DNA from: Streptomyces humidus
GTDB taxonomy: Bacteria > Actinomycetota > Actinomycetes > Streptomycetales > Streptomycetaceae
NCBI RefSeq assembly: GCF_014649655.1
Contig: NZ_BMTL01000027.1
Location: 62,001-126,000, forward strand
Length of the DNA: 64,000 nt
Direction: 5' to 3'
Positions 17,966-26,647 of this stretch are shown here, in pieces. Made by a program: the position numbers and the translations under genes. Positions within the stretch are counted from its first letter, which is position 1; each line of letters begins with the position of its first letter. Below the pieces are notes generated by a model, which did not search any database, had not been told where the DNA came from, and worked only from the letters and a program-made list of their open reading frames with translations.

Positions 17966-18964
17966 ATGACTCGCATCGCCATCAACGGATTCGGCCGCAT
18001 CGGACGCAACGTGCTGCGCGCGCTCCTGGAACGCGACAGCGACCTGGAGATCGTCGCCGTCAACGACCTCACCGAACCGGCCGCCCTGGCCCGGCTGCTC
18101 GCCTTCGACTCGACGTCCGGCCGGCTGGGCCGCCCGGTCGCCGTGGACGGCGACGTCCTCGTCGTCGACGGCCGCCGTATCAAGGTCCTCGCCGAGCGCG
18201 AGCCGGCGCAGCTGCCCTGGGCGGCGCTGGAAGTCGACATCGTGCTGGAGGCGACCGGCCGGTTCACCTCGGCCAAGGCCGCCCGCGCCCACCTCGACGC
18301 GGGCGCGCGCAAGGTGCTCGTCAGCGCGCCCTCGGACGGCGCCGACGTCACGCTCGCGTACGGCGTCAACACGGACGCCTACGACCCCGAGCTGCACACG
18401 ATCGTCTCGAACGCGTCCTGCACCACCAACGCGCTCGCCCCGCTGGCCGCCGTCCTGGACGACCTGGCCGGCATCGAGCACGGCTTCATGACGACCGTGC
18501 ACGCCTACACGCAGGAGCAGAACCTGCAGGACGGCCCGCACCGCGATCCGCGCCGTGCCCGCGCCGCCGGCGTCAACATCGTCCCGACCACGACCGGCGC
18601 CGCCAAGGCGATCGGCCTCGTGCTGCCCGACCTGGACGGCAAGCTGTCCGGCGACTCCATCCGGGTCCCGGTCCCGGTGGGCTCGATCGTCGAGCTCAAC
18701 ACGACCGTGGCCCGCGACGTCACCCGTGACGACGTGCTGGCGGCGTACCGCACGGCCGCCGAGGGCCCGCTGGCCGGCGTCCTCGAGTACTCGGAGGACC
18801 CGCTCGTGTCGTCCGACATCACCGGCAACCCGGCCTCGTCGATCTTCGACTCGGCGCTCACCCGTGTCGAGGGCCGCCACGTCAAGGTCGTCGCCTGGTA
18901 CGACAACGAGTGGGGCTTCTCCCACCGGGTGATCGACACGCTCGAACTCCTCGCCGCCCGCTGA
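17966..18964 (+). CDS. gap: Glyceraldehyde-3-phosphate dehydrogenase, type I
   Basis: 332 residues, full length. It oxidises glyceraldehyde-3-phosphate with NAD and phosphate in glycolysis. The Rossmann start INGFGRIGRN is at residues 5-14, and the catalytic SNASCTTN block contains the active Cys near residue 152. The catalytic His is in the HAYTQ segment, and the C-terminal WYDNEWG signature is intact. AGGGAC precedes the ATG. No pgk or tpi neighbour is present, so this is a dispersed gap copy, probably a paralogue of the glycolytic-cluster enzyme. Confidence 0.97.
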   Translation: MTRIAINGFGRIGRNVLRALLERDSDLEIVAVNDLTEPAALARLLAFDSTSGRLGRPVAVDGDVLVVDGRRIKVLAEREPAQLPWAALEVDIVLEATGRFTSAKAARAHLDAGARKVLVSAPSDGADVTLAYGVNTDAYDPELHTIVSNASCTTNALAPLAAVLDDLAGIEHGFMTTVHAYTQEQNLQDGPHRDPRRARAAGVNIVPTTTGAAKAIGLVLPDLDGKLSGDSIRVPVPVGSIVELNTTVARDVTRDDVLAAYRTAAEGPLAGVLEYSEDPLVSSDITGNPASSIFDSALTRVEGRHVKVVAWYDNEWGFSHRVIDTLELLAAR

Positions 18965-19160
18965 CCCGGCCGTTCAACGGGCCCGGACGGACACCGCGCG
19001 GACGGTCGTCCGGACCGGCGGACAGCCCGTGCGGCAGGTCTGCCGCCGGCCAGGCCGCGCCCGCGGTGGCGCGTCCCGGCCTGAGCGGGCCCGGCGGCCC
19101 GCGGAAGCCGTGCGTGAGGTCCAGCGAACCCGGCGTCGGCCGGGCCGGGGCGGGACCGGG

Positions 19161-20120
19161 TCAGCCGTGGAGCAGGGTCTGGCGGGGGGTGCGCCGGTAG
19201 ACCTCGCGGTAGAGCGAGGCGAAGCGGCCCGGGTGGAAGAAGCCCCAGCGGGCCGCGACCTCGGTGACCGTCGTCTCGGCGTGGGGGTCCGCGGCCTGCA
19301 GTTCCCGGTGGGCGTGGGAGAGCCGGACCCGGCGAAGATGGGCGAGCGGCGTGCTGTCCAGGTGCCGGCGGAAGGCGTACTGGAGCGCGCGGACGGTGAC
19401 GTGCGCCTCCGCCGCGATGTCGGCGACCGTGATCGGCTGGTCGGCGTGGTCGTCGATGTAGGCGAGCGCCCGGCGCAGCGCGTCCGGGTGCGCGTCGCGG
19501 CGGTCGGCCGGCGTGGGGTCCGTCAGCGCCGTGTTGGGGAACGTGCTCAGCACGGTCGCGGCCAGGTGCTGGGCGGCGGTCGACACCACCAGCGGCTGGT
19601 CCGCCACGGCCGGCTCGGTCAGGACGTGGTCGCGGACGTAGGTGATCGCCTGCCGCAGCCGCTCGGCCGCGGCGGGCGAGTGCGGCCGGTGGCCGGTCAG
19701 CCGGACCGGCTCGGTCAGGGTGGGCGCCGCGGTGGCGGCCACCTGGTCCAGGAGGGCGGGGTCCAGCATGGTGATGTTGTAGCGGGCGCCGCAGACCCGG
19801 CCCGCGTAGGACAGCGTCGGCGGTGCGAAGGACACCACGTCACCGGGGCCGAAGGAGTCCTCGACCCCCTGGTACACATGATCGCGGATCGTGCCCTCGT
19901 GCACCGCGCACAGGCAGATCCGGTTCAGCGGGGTGACGGCGTAGCTCATGTCGAAGTCGAGGTCGAGCTCGTCGACGGTGATCGGGCCGAGGCCGCTGCG
20001 GCTGATCCGCGCCCGGCTCGTCTCCGGCGTGTTGCTGCCGATCCGCATCTTCGCGTAGGCGCGGCTGAGGAAGTCCTCGGTCCGCTCCAGGTCGTCGCTG
20101 TCGAATGTCAGCGTGTGCAT
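19161..20120 (-). CDS. AraC-family transcriptional regulator
   Basis: 319 residues. The N-terminal ~170 residues form a cupin-like ligand domain of the AraC_binding_2 kind (GPGDVVSFAPP, then CGARYNITMLDPALL). The C-terminal ~100 are two AraC helix-turn-helices (ITVADIAAEAHVTVRALQYAF and VTEVAARWGFFHPGRFASLY). AGGAG lies 10 nt before the ATG at 20118-20120. It is divergent from the ANTAR gene across a 250-bp gap containing GTACGT repeats near 20152-20170. Target genes and ligand are unknown. Confidence 0.88.
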   Translation of the reverse strand: MHTLTFDSDDLERTEDFLSRAYAKMRIGSNTPETSRARISRSGLGPITVDELDLDFDMSYAVTPLNRICLCAVHEGTIRDHVYQGVEDSFGPGDVVSFAPPTLSYAGRVCGARYNITMLDPALLDQVAATAAPTLTEPVRLTGHRPHSPAAAERLRQAITYVRDHVLTEPAVADQPLVVSTAAQHLAATVLSTFPNTALTDPTPADRRDAHPDALRRALAYIDDHADQPITVADIAAEAHVTVRALQYAFRRHLDSTPLAHLRRVRLSHAHRELQAADPHAETTVTEVAARWGFFHPGRFASLYREVYRRTPRQTLLHG

Positions 20121-20221
20121 GCGCCCGGATCTCCTCGCCCTGACACGGTGTACGTCGATTCAGCGTACGTATGCCCCACATTTCCTCCACGAAGCCCGCG
20201 CAGCCGATGCGCGACCGGACC

Positions 20222-20262
20222 TTCTTTCGTTGTGCGGCCGGTCTCCCCCGGATTCTTTCGTT
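20222..20262. repeat. Direct 10-bp repeat between AraC and ANTAR genes
   Basis: TTCTTTCGTT occurs at 20222-20231 and 20253-20262, 31 bp apart (three helical turns), in an otherwise GC-rich spacer. It could be a regulator site or promoter elements; there is no direct evidence for either. Confidence 0.35.
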
Positions 20263-20370
20263 TCCCGGATCGCGGCGAGCGTCCCGGCCGCGCAGAGTGG
20301 ACCGGAACTGCGCCCTGCGCGTGCTGTGTGCCGGTGCCCCCGGGGGCACAAGGAGGAGAAGCGACCTCGC

Positions 20371-20775
20371 ATGCCGGACAACGACGAACTCGTACAGAAG
20401 GTCGCCGCCCTCGAGGAGGAGGTGGACCAGCTGCGCCGGGCGTTGGCCTCGCGCGCCGAGATCGACCAGGCCATGGGCGCGGTGGCGGCGGTGTGCCGGA
20501 TGAGCCCCGAGCACAGCTGGGACGTGCTCAGGCAGGTCTCCCAGCACACCAACATCAAGCTGCGCGAAGTCGCCCAGCACGTCATGCGCTGGGTGGTGAC
20601 CGGGCGTCTCCCCGACGAGATCCGCCCGGCGATGCGCGCCGCGCTGCTCAGGACCCGGCATCGGGCCCGGCACGGCGCCGCGCCCGGCCTTGGCGCCGAA
20701 CCCGGGAGCTGTGCCGGACCCGACCGCGGCGCCGGGAGCGGCGACGGCCGGGAGCCGGCCGCCCAGGAGGCGTGA
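20371..20775 (+). CDS. ANTAR-domain protein
   Basis: 134 residues. A short coiled coil (5-28) runs into an ANTAR RNA-binding module (~25-80; DQAMGAVAAVCRMSPEHSWDVL, then NIKLREVAQHVM). A low-complexity Ala/Gly/Pro tail (~95-134) follows. ANTAR proteins bind paired hexanucleotide hairpins in leaders and act as antiterminators. There is no receiver, PAS or GAF sensor here, so it probably acts with a separate partner. AGGAGG lies upstream of the ATG at 20371-20373. The tail has no recognisable domain. Confidence 0.85.
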   Translation: MPDNDELVQKVAALEEEVDQLRRALASRAEIDQAMGAVAAVCRMSPEHSWDVLRQVSQHTNIKLREVAQHVMRWVVTGRLPDEIRPAMRAALLRTRHRARHGAAPGLGAEPGSCAGPDRGAGSGDGREPAAQEA

Positions 20776-20918
20776 GCCCGCGCCGCGCGGACCGCCCGGC
20801 CGGGACGCGGCCGTGCGGGGGCGGCCGCTCTCTGGCATCCTCGACCCTCGGCCGGACCTGGTGTGTCCGAAGGGCCGGACGCGACGGGCAGGCGCCGAAC
20901 GGCGAGAGCGGGGGAGCA

Positions 20919-21623
20919 GTGGGCGAACGAGAAGCCGTCACCGAGGCCGGGACCGCGTTGGTGGTGCGTCGCCGGCCGCCGACGCCGGCGGGAGCCGCGG
21001 TCCTGGTCCTGCACGGCGGCCGGGAACACGGCCGTGAGCGGTCCCGGCCCTGGCACCCGGCGGCTCTGCGGATGCGTCCCGTGCTGCGGGCCGCCCTCGC
21101 CGCGACGGACCGCCGGGACGTGCTGCTGGGCGAGGTCCGCTACCGCTACCGGGGGTGGAACGCGACCGCCGACCCGGTGGCCGACACCGTGCGCGCCCTC
21201 GAGGAGCTGCGCGCGTCGACGGGCGAGGTGCCGGTGGTCCTGGTGGGGCACTCGATGGGTGGCCGGGCGGCGCTGCGGGCGGCCGCCGACCCCTCGGTGC
21301 ACGCGGTGCTGGCTCTGGCGCCGTGGTGTCCGCCCGGCGAACCCGTCGAGCATCTCGGCGGGACGAGCATCGTCGTCCTGCACGGCGACCGTGACCGGGT
21401 GACCGACCCCGAGGAGTCCGCGCGGTACGTACGCCGCGCCCGTCGGGCGGACGCGCGCGCCGGTCTCGTCCTCGTGCGCGGCGGGGACCACGCGATGCTG
21501 CGCCGCGGCGCCGACTGGCATCGGGCCACCGCCTCGGTCGTCGCCCAACTGCTGCGTCCTGAGACAGGGTTGACGGGACTCGCCGGTGAAGCCTGTGCGG
21601 CACAGGACTCTCTGAGGTGGTGA
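20919..21623 (+). CDS. Small alpha/beta hydrolase
   Basis: 234 residues of alpha/beta-hydrolase fold. The VLVLHGGREHG oxyanion loop is near residue 28, the nucleophile elbow is VLVGHSMGG, the acid is in VVLHGDRDRVTDPEESA, and the catalytic His is in VRGGDHAMLRRGADWH. There is no signal peptide. Substrate unknown; proteins like this are often annotated as dienelactone-hydrolase-like esterases. The GTG at 20919-20921 closely follows GGGGAG, and no better in-frame start is near. The C-terminal ~18 residues look like unstructured extension. Confidence 0.8.
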   Translation: MGEREAVTEAGTALVVRRRPPTPAGAAVLVLHGGREHGRERSRPWHPAALRMRPVLRAALAATDRRDVLLGEVRYRYRGWNATADPVADTVRALEELRASTGEVPVVLVGHSMGGRAALRAAADPSVHAVLALAPWCPPGEPVEHLGGTSIVVLHGDRDRVTDPEESARYVRRARRADARAGLVLVRGGDHAMLRRGADWHRATASVVAQLLRPETGLTGLAGEACAAQDSLRW

Positions 21624-21849
21624 ACGGGACCGCATCCGGCCGCGCGGCGGGCAGTTCGCGTGCCCTCGGTGTCGGCACTCGCCGCCCCGTCGGGGACAAT
21701 ACGATGATGTCGTCGCCCGCGGTCGCCTTGCCGAACCGTCAGGCGACGTCCCGTAAACGCCGGTTCGCCCCCTCGGATCGTCGGCCGTGTCCCCTGTCCG
21801 TCCTGCCGCGTCGGCCCGCCCGACCGTCCACGAAAGCAGAGCCTCTCCG

Positions 21850-22029
21850 GTGATTTCCGCCTTCGACGACACCCCCATCTACCACCGTCTCGTCACCGAA
21901 CGCGGCGACGTGCCCGCCGATGTGCGCGGCGAGGCCGAACGCATCAAGCGCGCCCTGGACCGCGTCATGAGCGCCCCGTCCTCCTTCGCCCAGGGAGGGC
22001 TGCCCGCGCAGCGGTCGTTCTTCTCCTGA
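21850..22029 (+). CDS. Small hypothetical protein (59 aa)
   Basis: A 59-residue acidic protein starting at GTG 21850 (ISAFDDTPIYHRLVTERGD). It is helical, contains ADVRGEAERIKRALDRVM, and ends QRSFFS. Codon bias is good only from the GTG onward, which set the start; the ribosome site is weak. There is no signal or membrane segment. I recognise no family function. An AT-rich patch with TACGAT at 21700-21705 may be its promoter. Confidence 0.6.
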   Translation: MISAFDDTPIYHRLVTERGDVPADVRGEAERIKRALDRVMSAPSSFAQGGLPAQRSFFS

Positions 22030-22360
22030 GGACGCGACCGGACGTCCCGCAGGTAACGGACAGCGAGGGATTAGGCCTCCCGTCGCGTGCTCCCGGCGGC
22101 ACCGCCGGACTCGTCACGCCGGCAGCGGCCGCAGCAGCGTGGCGACGCGCACGAGCGGCAGCCGGCGGATGACGCCGACGCCGACGAACCGACGACGCCG
22201 ATGGCGACGTAGAGGCCCGCTGGACAGGACGACCTCCTGGGCGGGCGAGCCGGCCGGCACCGGCCCGCTTCGTCCTGTACACCCCCCAGGACGCACCACC
22301 GGCCCACCGTCTTCCGTCCCGGCACAGGCATGCCCCGCTCCGGTCCCGGCGCGCGAAGCC
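22030..22360. other. Convergent gap (331 bp), no supported gene
   Basis: Between the 59-aa gene and the SDR gene. Open minus-strand frames exist but codon bias is poor and no family is recognisable. GC-rich palindromic stretches occur (GCCGGCCGGC around 22251), and one may serve as a terminator. A decayed membrane-peptide gene was considered and rejected. Confidence 0.4.
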
Positions 22361-23257
22361 TCACCGCACGCTCGGCCCCCCGCGCCGGCGCGCCGCCATG
22401 CCGTCGGCTCTTCCGCCCGCGCCGAGCAGCCCGGTGGGCCGGAACGGCTCGGCCGCCTCCAGCCGGGGCAGCTCGCGCCGGGACATACGCAGGACCAGCG
22501 GCGGCAGCGCCGCGCGCACCCCCTGCACCAGGCGCAGCCAGGCCGGGACGTAGACGGCGGTGCGCCGGTGCTCGACGGCCGCGGCGAGCCGCCGTGCGAC
22601 GAACTCGGGCGGATACACGCGCCGGGCGGGCCCCGGCATGTGGGCGCGCAGCTCGCGCAGCACCGCATGACGGTCGGCGTCCCGGACCATGTCCGTGTCG
22701 GTCCAGTTCAGATAGGCGATGCCGACGGCCACGCCGTGCTGGGCCACCTCGGCCCGCAGCGCGTGCGCGAAGGCCTCCACGCCGGCCTTCGACGCGCAGT
22801 AGGCGCTCATCAGGGGAGCCGGGCCCAGCGAGGCCGTGGAGGCGATCTGCAGGAAGTAGCCGGCCGTCGCCAGCAGGTCCGGCAGGAACGTGCGCGCCGT
22901 CAGGGCGCTCCCCACCAGGTTGACGTCGACGACCCGCCGCCAGGAGGCCATGTCCACGCGGGCGAACGGCCCGCCCTCGGCGACGCCCGCGTTGGCGACG
23001 ACCACGGACGGCGGCCCCAGCCGCGCCCGCACGGCCGCCGCCGCGCGGCCGAGCGCCTCGGCGTCGGTGACGTCGGCCTCCAGAGCCATGGCGGGGCCGG
23101 GCAGCGACGCGGCCAACTCCCGCAACGCCTGCCCTTCGTGCCCGATCAGCGCCAGCCGGGCGCCGCGCCGGGACAGTTCCCGCGCCTGGGCCGCGCCCAG
23201 TCCGCGCGCCGCTCCCGTGATCACGACGGTGCGGTCTTGCAGGGGACTCTCGTGCAC
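22361..23257 (-). CDS. Short-chain dehydrogenase/reductase
   Basis: 298 residues, classical SDR. The NAD(P) motif TGAARGLG is at 14-21, NAG follows strand 4 (VVVANAGVAEGG), and the catalytic Ser, Tyr and Lys lie in IASTASLG and SAYCASKAG (Tyr ~152, Lys ~156). The C-terminal ~60 residues are Arg/Pro-rich, beyond the usual ~250-residue fold, with a hydrophobic stretch at VQGVRAALPPLVLRM. GTG 23255-23257 follows GAAGGGAG. It lies 31 bp downstream of the FAD oxidoreductase on the same strand, so co-transcription on a lipid or isoprenoid substrate is likely. Confidence 0.88.
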   Translation of the reverse strand: MHESPLQDRTVVITGAARGLGAAQARELSRRGARLALIGHEGQALRELAASLPGPAMALEADVTDAEALGRAAAAVRARLGPPSVVVANAGVAEGGPFARVDMASWRRVVDVNLVGSALTARTFLPDLLATAGYFLQIASTASLGPAPLMSAYCASKAGVEAFAHALRAEVAQHGVAVGIAYLNWTDTDMVRDADRHAVLRELRAHMPGPARRVYPPEFVARRLAAAVEHRRTAVYVPAWLRLVQGVRAALPPLVLRMSRRELPRLEAAEPFRPTGLLGAGGRADGMAARRRGGPSVR

Positions 23258-23288
23258 GGGCTGCTCCCTTCCTCGACGATGGTGACGT

Positions 23289-24920
23289 TCAGCCGGTGGA
23301 AGGCCTCTTCGCACCGGTGCGGTCGCGGCGGGCCAGGACCCGCTGCAGGTACGTGCGGCCGGGCGGGACACGGCGGCGCAGTGCCGCGCGGGCCGCGTTG
23401 GCCCCCGGCGCCCCGTGGACGCCGCCGCCCGGGTGGGCGCCTGCGGACGCCAGGAACAGTCCGCGCACGGCCGTCTCCGGGCGCCCGGTGCCGGCCAGCG
23501 GACGGAAGAAGAGCTGCTGGTGGAGCGCGGTCGTGCCGCCGTTGATCGCGCCGCCGTGCAGGTTGGCGTCGAGTGACTGCAGCGTGGGCGGAGCCAGGAC
23601 GCGCCGGGCGCGGATCAGGGCCCGGAAGCCGGGGGCGAACCGCTCGACCTGCCGTTCGATCCGGTCGGCCATCACCTCCTGCTCCCTCGCGTCCCAGACA
23701 CCCGTCAGTCCCGCGTCGCCCGCGTCGCCCGCGACCTCCTGCGGGACGTGGGTGTAGGCCCAGGCCGCCTCGGTGCCGGCGGGGGAGCGGACCGGGTCGG
23801 TCGTCGTCATCTGGCCGAACAGCGCGAAGGGACGGTCGGGGATGCGGTGCATGGCGATCTGGGCCGCGAAGCGGGTGAGCTCGTCGAGTCCGTCCGCCAG
23901 ATGCACGGTTCCGGCCCGCCGGGCCGCCTCGGCCTGCCAGGGCACGGGCCCGTCCAGCGCCCAGTCGACCTTGAAGGTCGCGAAGTCCCACTGGAATCGC
24001 TCCAGGTCGGCCGAGACCTGGGCGGGCAGGTGTTCCGGCTCCAGGAGCGACCCGTACAGCGCGGGGACCGACACGTCGGCCAGCACGGCGCGACGTGCGG
24101 CGACCGGCTCGCCTTCCGTGGTGCGCACCCCGACCGCCCGCCCGTCGCGGACCACGACCCGGCCGACCCGCTGCCCGCAGCGCAGGGAACCGCCGCGGGA
24201 GCGCAGCCGCTCGACCAGCGCGGCCGTCAGGGCGCCGGAGCCGCCGACCGGCGCGGGAAAGCCGTAGCTCTGGCCGAGCATCGACATCAGCCAGCCGAAA
24301 CCACCGCTGCCCGCGGCCTCCGGGGCGAGATCCGCATGCAGGGCGTTCCCGGCGAGCAGCAGCCGGCCGCCCTCGCCCGCGAACTCCTCCTCGCCCATCC
24401 GGCGCACCGGCAGGACGAGCGTGCGGGCCATGCGCAGCCCGCCCGCCCCGCGCAGCCGGGCTGCCAGGCGGGCCGTCGCCCGCAGCGGCGGGAAGGGGGT
24501 GAACAGCGCGTCGAGGATGTCGGGGCGCAACCGCTCCCAGACCTCGTGCAGCCGGCGCCAGGCGTCTCCGTCACCGGGCCCGAAGGCGTCCAGCGAGTCG
24601 GCGGTGACGGCGATCCTGCGGTCCAGGAGCGCGCAGCGGCCGTCCGCGAGGGGGTGGGCCAGGACGCTGGGCGCATGGCTCCACCGCAGGCCGTGCTCGT
24701 GCAGCCGCAGCCCGGACAGGACGGGGGAGGAGGCGGCCAGCGGGTAGAAAGAGCTGAACAGGTCGTTGACGAAAGCGGGGTCGACTGCCCGGTCGTGCCG
24801 CACCGCGCCCCCGGGTTCGGGCTGTTCCTCGAGCACCTCCACGCTCCACCCTGCGTCCACCAGGAGGTTCGCCGCGACCAGTCCGTTCGGTCCGGCGCCG
24901 ATCACCACCGCGTCAGGCAT
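23289..24920 (-). CDS. Phytoene-desaturase-like FAD-dependent oxidoreductase
   Basis: 543 residues. The FAD-binding Rossmann motif is GAGPNG at 8-13, followed by a LEEQPEPGGAVRH segment. The C-terminal SAGAHPGGGVHGAPGANAARAAL matches the second FAD-contact region of the CrtI/phytoene desaturase superfamily. Members oxidise or isomerise carotenoids, retinoids or other lipids, and the substrate here cannot be assigned. GGAGGTGG precedes the ATG at 24918-24920. It is the first gene of a probable two-gene operon with the SDR; no other carotenoid genes are nearby. Confidence 0.87.
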   Translation of the reverse strand: MPDAVVIGAGPNGLVAANLLVDAGWSVEVLEEQPEPGGAVRHDRAVDPAFVNDLFSSFYPLAASSPVLSGLRLHEHGLRWSHAPSVLAHPLADGRCALLDRRIAVTADSLDAFGPGDGDAWRRLHEVWERLRPDILDALFTPFPPLRATARLAARLRGAGGLRMARTLVLPVRRMGEEEFAGEGGRLLLAGNALHADLAPEAAGSGGFGWLMSMLGQSYGFPAPVGGSGALTAALVERLRSRGGSLRCGQRVGRVVVRDGRAVGVRTTEGEPVAARRAVLADVSVPALYGSLLEPEHLPAQVSADLERFQWDFATFKVDWALDGPVPWQAEAARRAGTVHLADGLDELTRFAAQIAMHRIPDRPFALFGQMTTTDPVRSPAGTEAAWAYTHVPQEVAGDAGDAGLTGVWDAREQEVMADRIERQVERFAPGFRALIRARRVLAPPTLQSLDANLHGGAINGGTTALHQQLFFRPLAGTGRPETAVRGLFLASAGAHPGGGVHGAPGANAARAALRRRVPPGRTYLQRVLARRDRTGAKRPSTG

Positions 24921-25307
24921 CGCCACCTCCGGGGGCGTGCGAGAGCGCCGCGCCCGTCCGCGGCCGCCGGCCTCGCGTCCGCCGCGACGACGTGGCGCCG
25001 GCCGCCCGCCGCGCGCAGCAGTCACCGTCGGCGAGCGGGGCCCGCACGGACCTCGCGGCCGCTCCGACCGGTCGATGCCGAACCGCCACCCGTGCCTCCT
25101 GCGATCGCTGCGGACGAGGTTCGCCAAGTGCCCATATCGGCGATCGTCAACCCTGTCGCGGTGTGCGGGGCGGGCTCCGGGGCAGGAGTGACACCTGTGG
25201 GGAGGTCGCGATGTCAGTGCCGTGATGAAGGATGCCCCAGGTGAGATCAACTCCGGCTCAGCCGGGTAGGCGGTCTCATGTCCCCCGTCCAGGAAAGGTC
25301 ACCGACG
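24921..25307. other. Divergent intergenic region (387 bp)
   Basis: Upstream of both the FAD oxidoreductase and the Ala/Pro-rich protein. It contains a short CCGGCTCAGCCGG inverted repeat (25253-25265) followed by GGGTAG, plus AT-richer sequence at 25130-25260 likely to hold promoters. No gene is supported. Confidence 0.4.
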
Positions 25308-25832
25308 ATGCCGCTCACCGCCGACCAGCCGCAGATCCTCGACATACGTTCCGCCGCGCGTCGCCCGACGCGTGAGGAGTGGGCGGCGCCCGTCGCGCCG
25401 CGCCCCGTCGTCGCGGTCGTGGCCGGCGTGCCCCGCCCCCGCGAGGCACGGCGTCAGCCCCTCCCCGCCGCCGCGCCGCGTCCCGCCGCCGCGCCGCGCC
25501 GCGGGGGGACCGACGTGCTGCGCATCGTCTCCGACCCGCGTACGCCCGTGTTCGTCACCGAGCACGCCAACGGACGCCGGGTGTACGGCTACTGGCGGCC
25601 GTTGGACGCCGAGGGCGGGCGCGGAGGCTGTTACGTGGCCCTCCCGGCCGCCGAGTGCGACGAGTTGTACTCGGCCGGCCGGATCACGCTCGGCGAGCCG
25701 GTCACGGACCCAGCCAAGACGACCTACCGGGTCCTGCCCGCGCGTACCCGGGCCGCGGCCGCCCGCCCGGCGCCCGCTCCCGCGCCGGCCGCGCCGGCCG
25801 GACCGCGCCGGCGCGCGTCGCGGGCGGCCTGA
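25308..25832 (+). CDS. Hypothetical protein with disordered flanks
   Basis: 174 residues. Residues ~1-68 are Pro/Arg/Ala-rich. A compact middle (~70-145: VLRIVSDPRTPVFVTEHANG, RRVYGYWRPLD, RITLGEPVTDPAKTTYRVLPA) looks like a small beta-rich domain. The tail (~150-174) is Ala/Pro/Arg. Family not recognised. AGGAAAGG precedes the ATG at 25308-25310; an ATG at 25278 is possible. It precedes a 47-aa basic protein on the same strand. Confidence 0.65.
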   Translation: MPLTADQPQILDIRSAARRPTREEWAAPVAPRPVVAVVAGVPRPREARRQPLPAAAPRPAAAPRRGGTDVLRIVSDPRTPVFVTEHANGRRVYGYWRPLDAEGGRGGCYVALPAAECDELYSAGRITLGEPVTDPAKTTYRVLPARTRAAAARPAPAPAPAAPAGPRRRASRAA

Positions 25833-25988
25833 TCGGCCGGTTCGGGGGTAGCCGACGTCCAGAAGCGGTCCGCACGACGACGGGCGACGCCGACGGAACC
25901 ACAGAGGGACCGATCAGGAGACGTGCAGCAGGACCGTGCAGCGGGACCGTGCGGACGGACTGCGCAGACAGACCAGGGGAGGAGAACG

Positions 25989-26132
25989 ATGAGCGTCATC
26001 CAGCGCATCAAGGAGTTCAGCAGGAGCCCCCAGGGGCGGCGCACGATCGAGCAGGTGCGCCGTACCGCGGCCGACCCGCGCCGTCGTGCCCAGGCACGCG
26101 GGCTGCTCGCACGGCTGCGCACCCGGCGCTGA
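25989..26132 (+). CDS. Small basic protein (47 aa)
   Basis: 47 residues, about one third Arg/Lys (MSVIQRIKEFSRSPQGRRTI, later ARGLLARLRTRR). It is helical, without membrane segments. AGGGGAGGAGAACG before the ATG is among the strongest ribosome sites in the window. The stop codon lies inside the left arm of a 24-bp inverted repeat. The charge suggests nucleic-acid or membrane-surface binding, but function is unknown. Confidence 0.7.
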   Translation: MSVIQRIKEFSRSPQGRRTIEQVRRTAADPRRRAQARGLLARLRTRR

Positions 26133-26223
26133 GCGGCCGACGGCCCCTCACAGCGCTACGCCCAGCCCGCCCGCCGTCCTCCCGACGGCGGGCGGCCGGC
26201 TGTGAGGGGCCGTCGGCCGCTCA
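26130..26223. terminator. Bidirectional terminator: 24-bp perfect inverted repeat with nested hairpin
   Basis: 26130-26153 and 26200-26223 are perfect 24-nt reverse complements. Nested inside is an 11-bp hairpin (CGCCCGCCGTC, loop CTCC, GACGGCGGGCG). The structure separates convergent genes ending at 26132 (+) and 26234 (-) and includes the + gene's stop codon. Confidence 0.75.
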
Positions 26224-26233
26224 GGAACCGCGG

Positions 26234-26647
26234 TCAGGAACCGGTGGTCTGCGGGCTGAAGCAGGCCGTGATGGTCTTGCCGTGCGGGCACGGGTGCGCC
26301 TCCCAGCTGTCGGCCAGCGCGTCGACGAGGAACATGCCGCGTCCCCCGGTGCGGTCGGTGCTGGGGCTCCGGGGAGCGGGCAGCTCGGCCGACTCGTCGT
26401 GGACCGCGATGTGCAGACAGCGGCTGTCCCAGGTCATCACGAGCTGCGCGTCGCTGTGCGCGTGCCGGTGGGCGTTGGTCACCAGCTCGGAGACGGTCAG
26501 CAGCACGGCGTCGACCGTGTCCGGAGCGGTGGTGGCCCAGCCCAGGGTGTCGAGGTGCCGCCGGGCCCAGTCGCGGGCCGTCTTCACCGTGCACTCCAGG
26601 GGCAGAGAGCGGGCCCATCCGACGGCCCGCAGTGCTGATCGGTCCAT
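26234..26647 (-). CDS. RsbW-like ATP-binding regulatory protein
   Basis: 137 residues, a GHKL histidine-kinase-like ATPase as in anti-sigma serine kinases (RsbW/SpoIIAB type). The N box ELVTNAHRHA supplies the Mg/ATP Asn, G1 is in HDESAELP, and G2 is GGRGMFLVDALAD. There is no transmembrane or sensor domain. Such proteins phosphorylate STAS antagonists or sequester sigma factors in partner switching, and many Streptomyces paralogues are orphans like this one. GGAGGG precedes the ATG at 26645-26647. A PP2C/STAS system at 49462-52621 lacks its own kinase. Confidence 0.85.
   Translation of the reverse strand: MDRSALRAVGWARSLPLECTVKTARDWARRHLDTLGWATTAPDTVDAVLLTVSELVTNAHRHAHSDAQLVMTWDSRCLHIAVHDESAELPAPRSPSTDRTGGRGMFLVDALADSWEAHPCPHGKTITACFSPQTTGS

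Noticed and set aside
22071..22364. Decayed small membrane-protein gene
   Set aside because: Short hydrophobic fragments in different frames are not enough to show a frameshifted gene.
25253..25270. SigB-type promoter (GGGTAG) upstream of 25308
   Set aside because: The -10-like GGGTAG is one base from consensus and no matching -35 at proper spacing is present.
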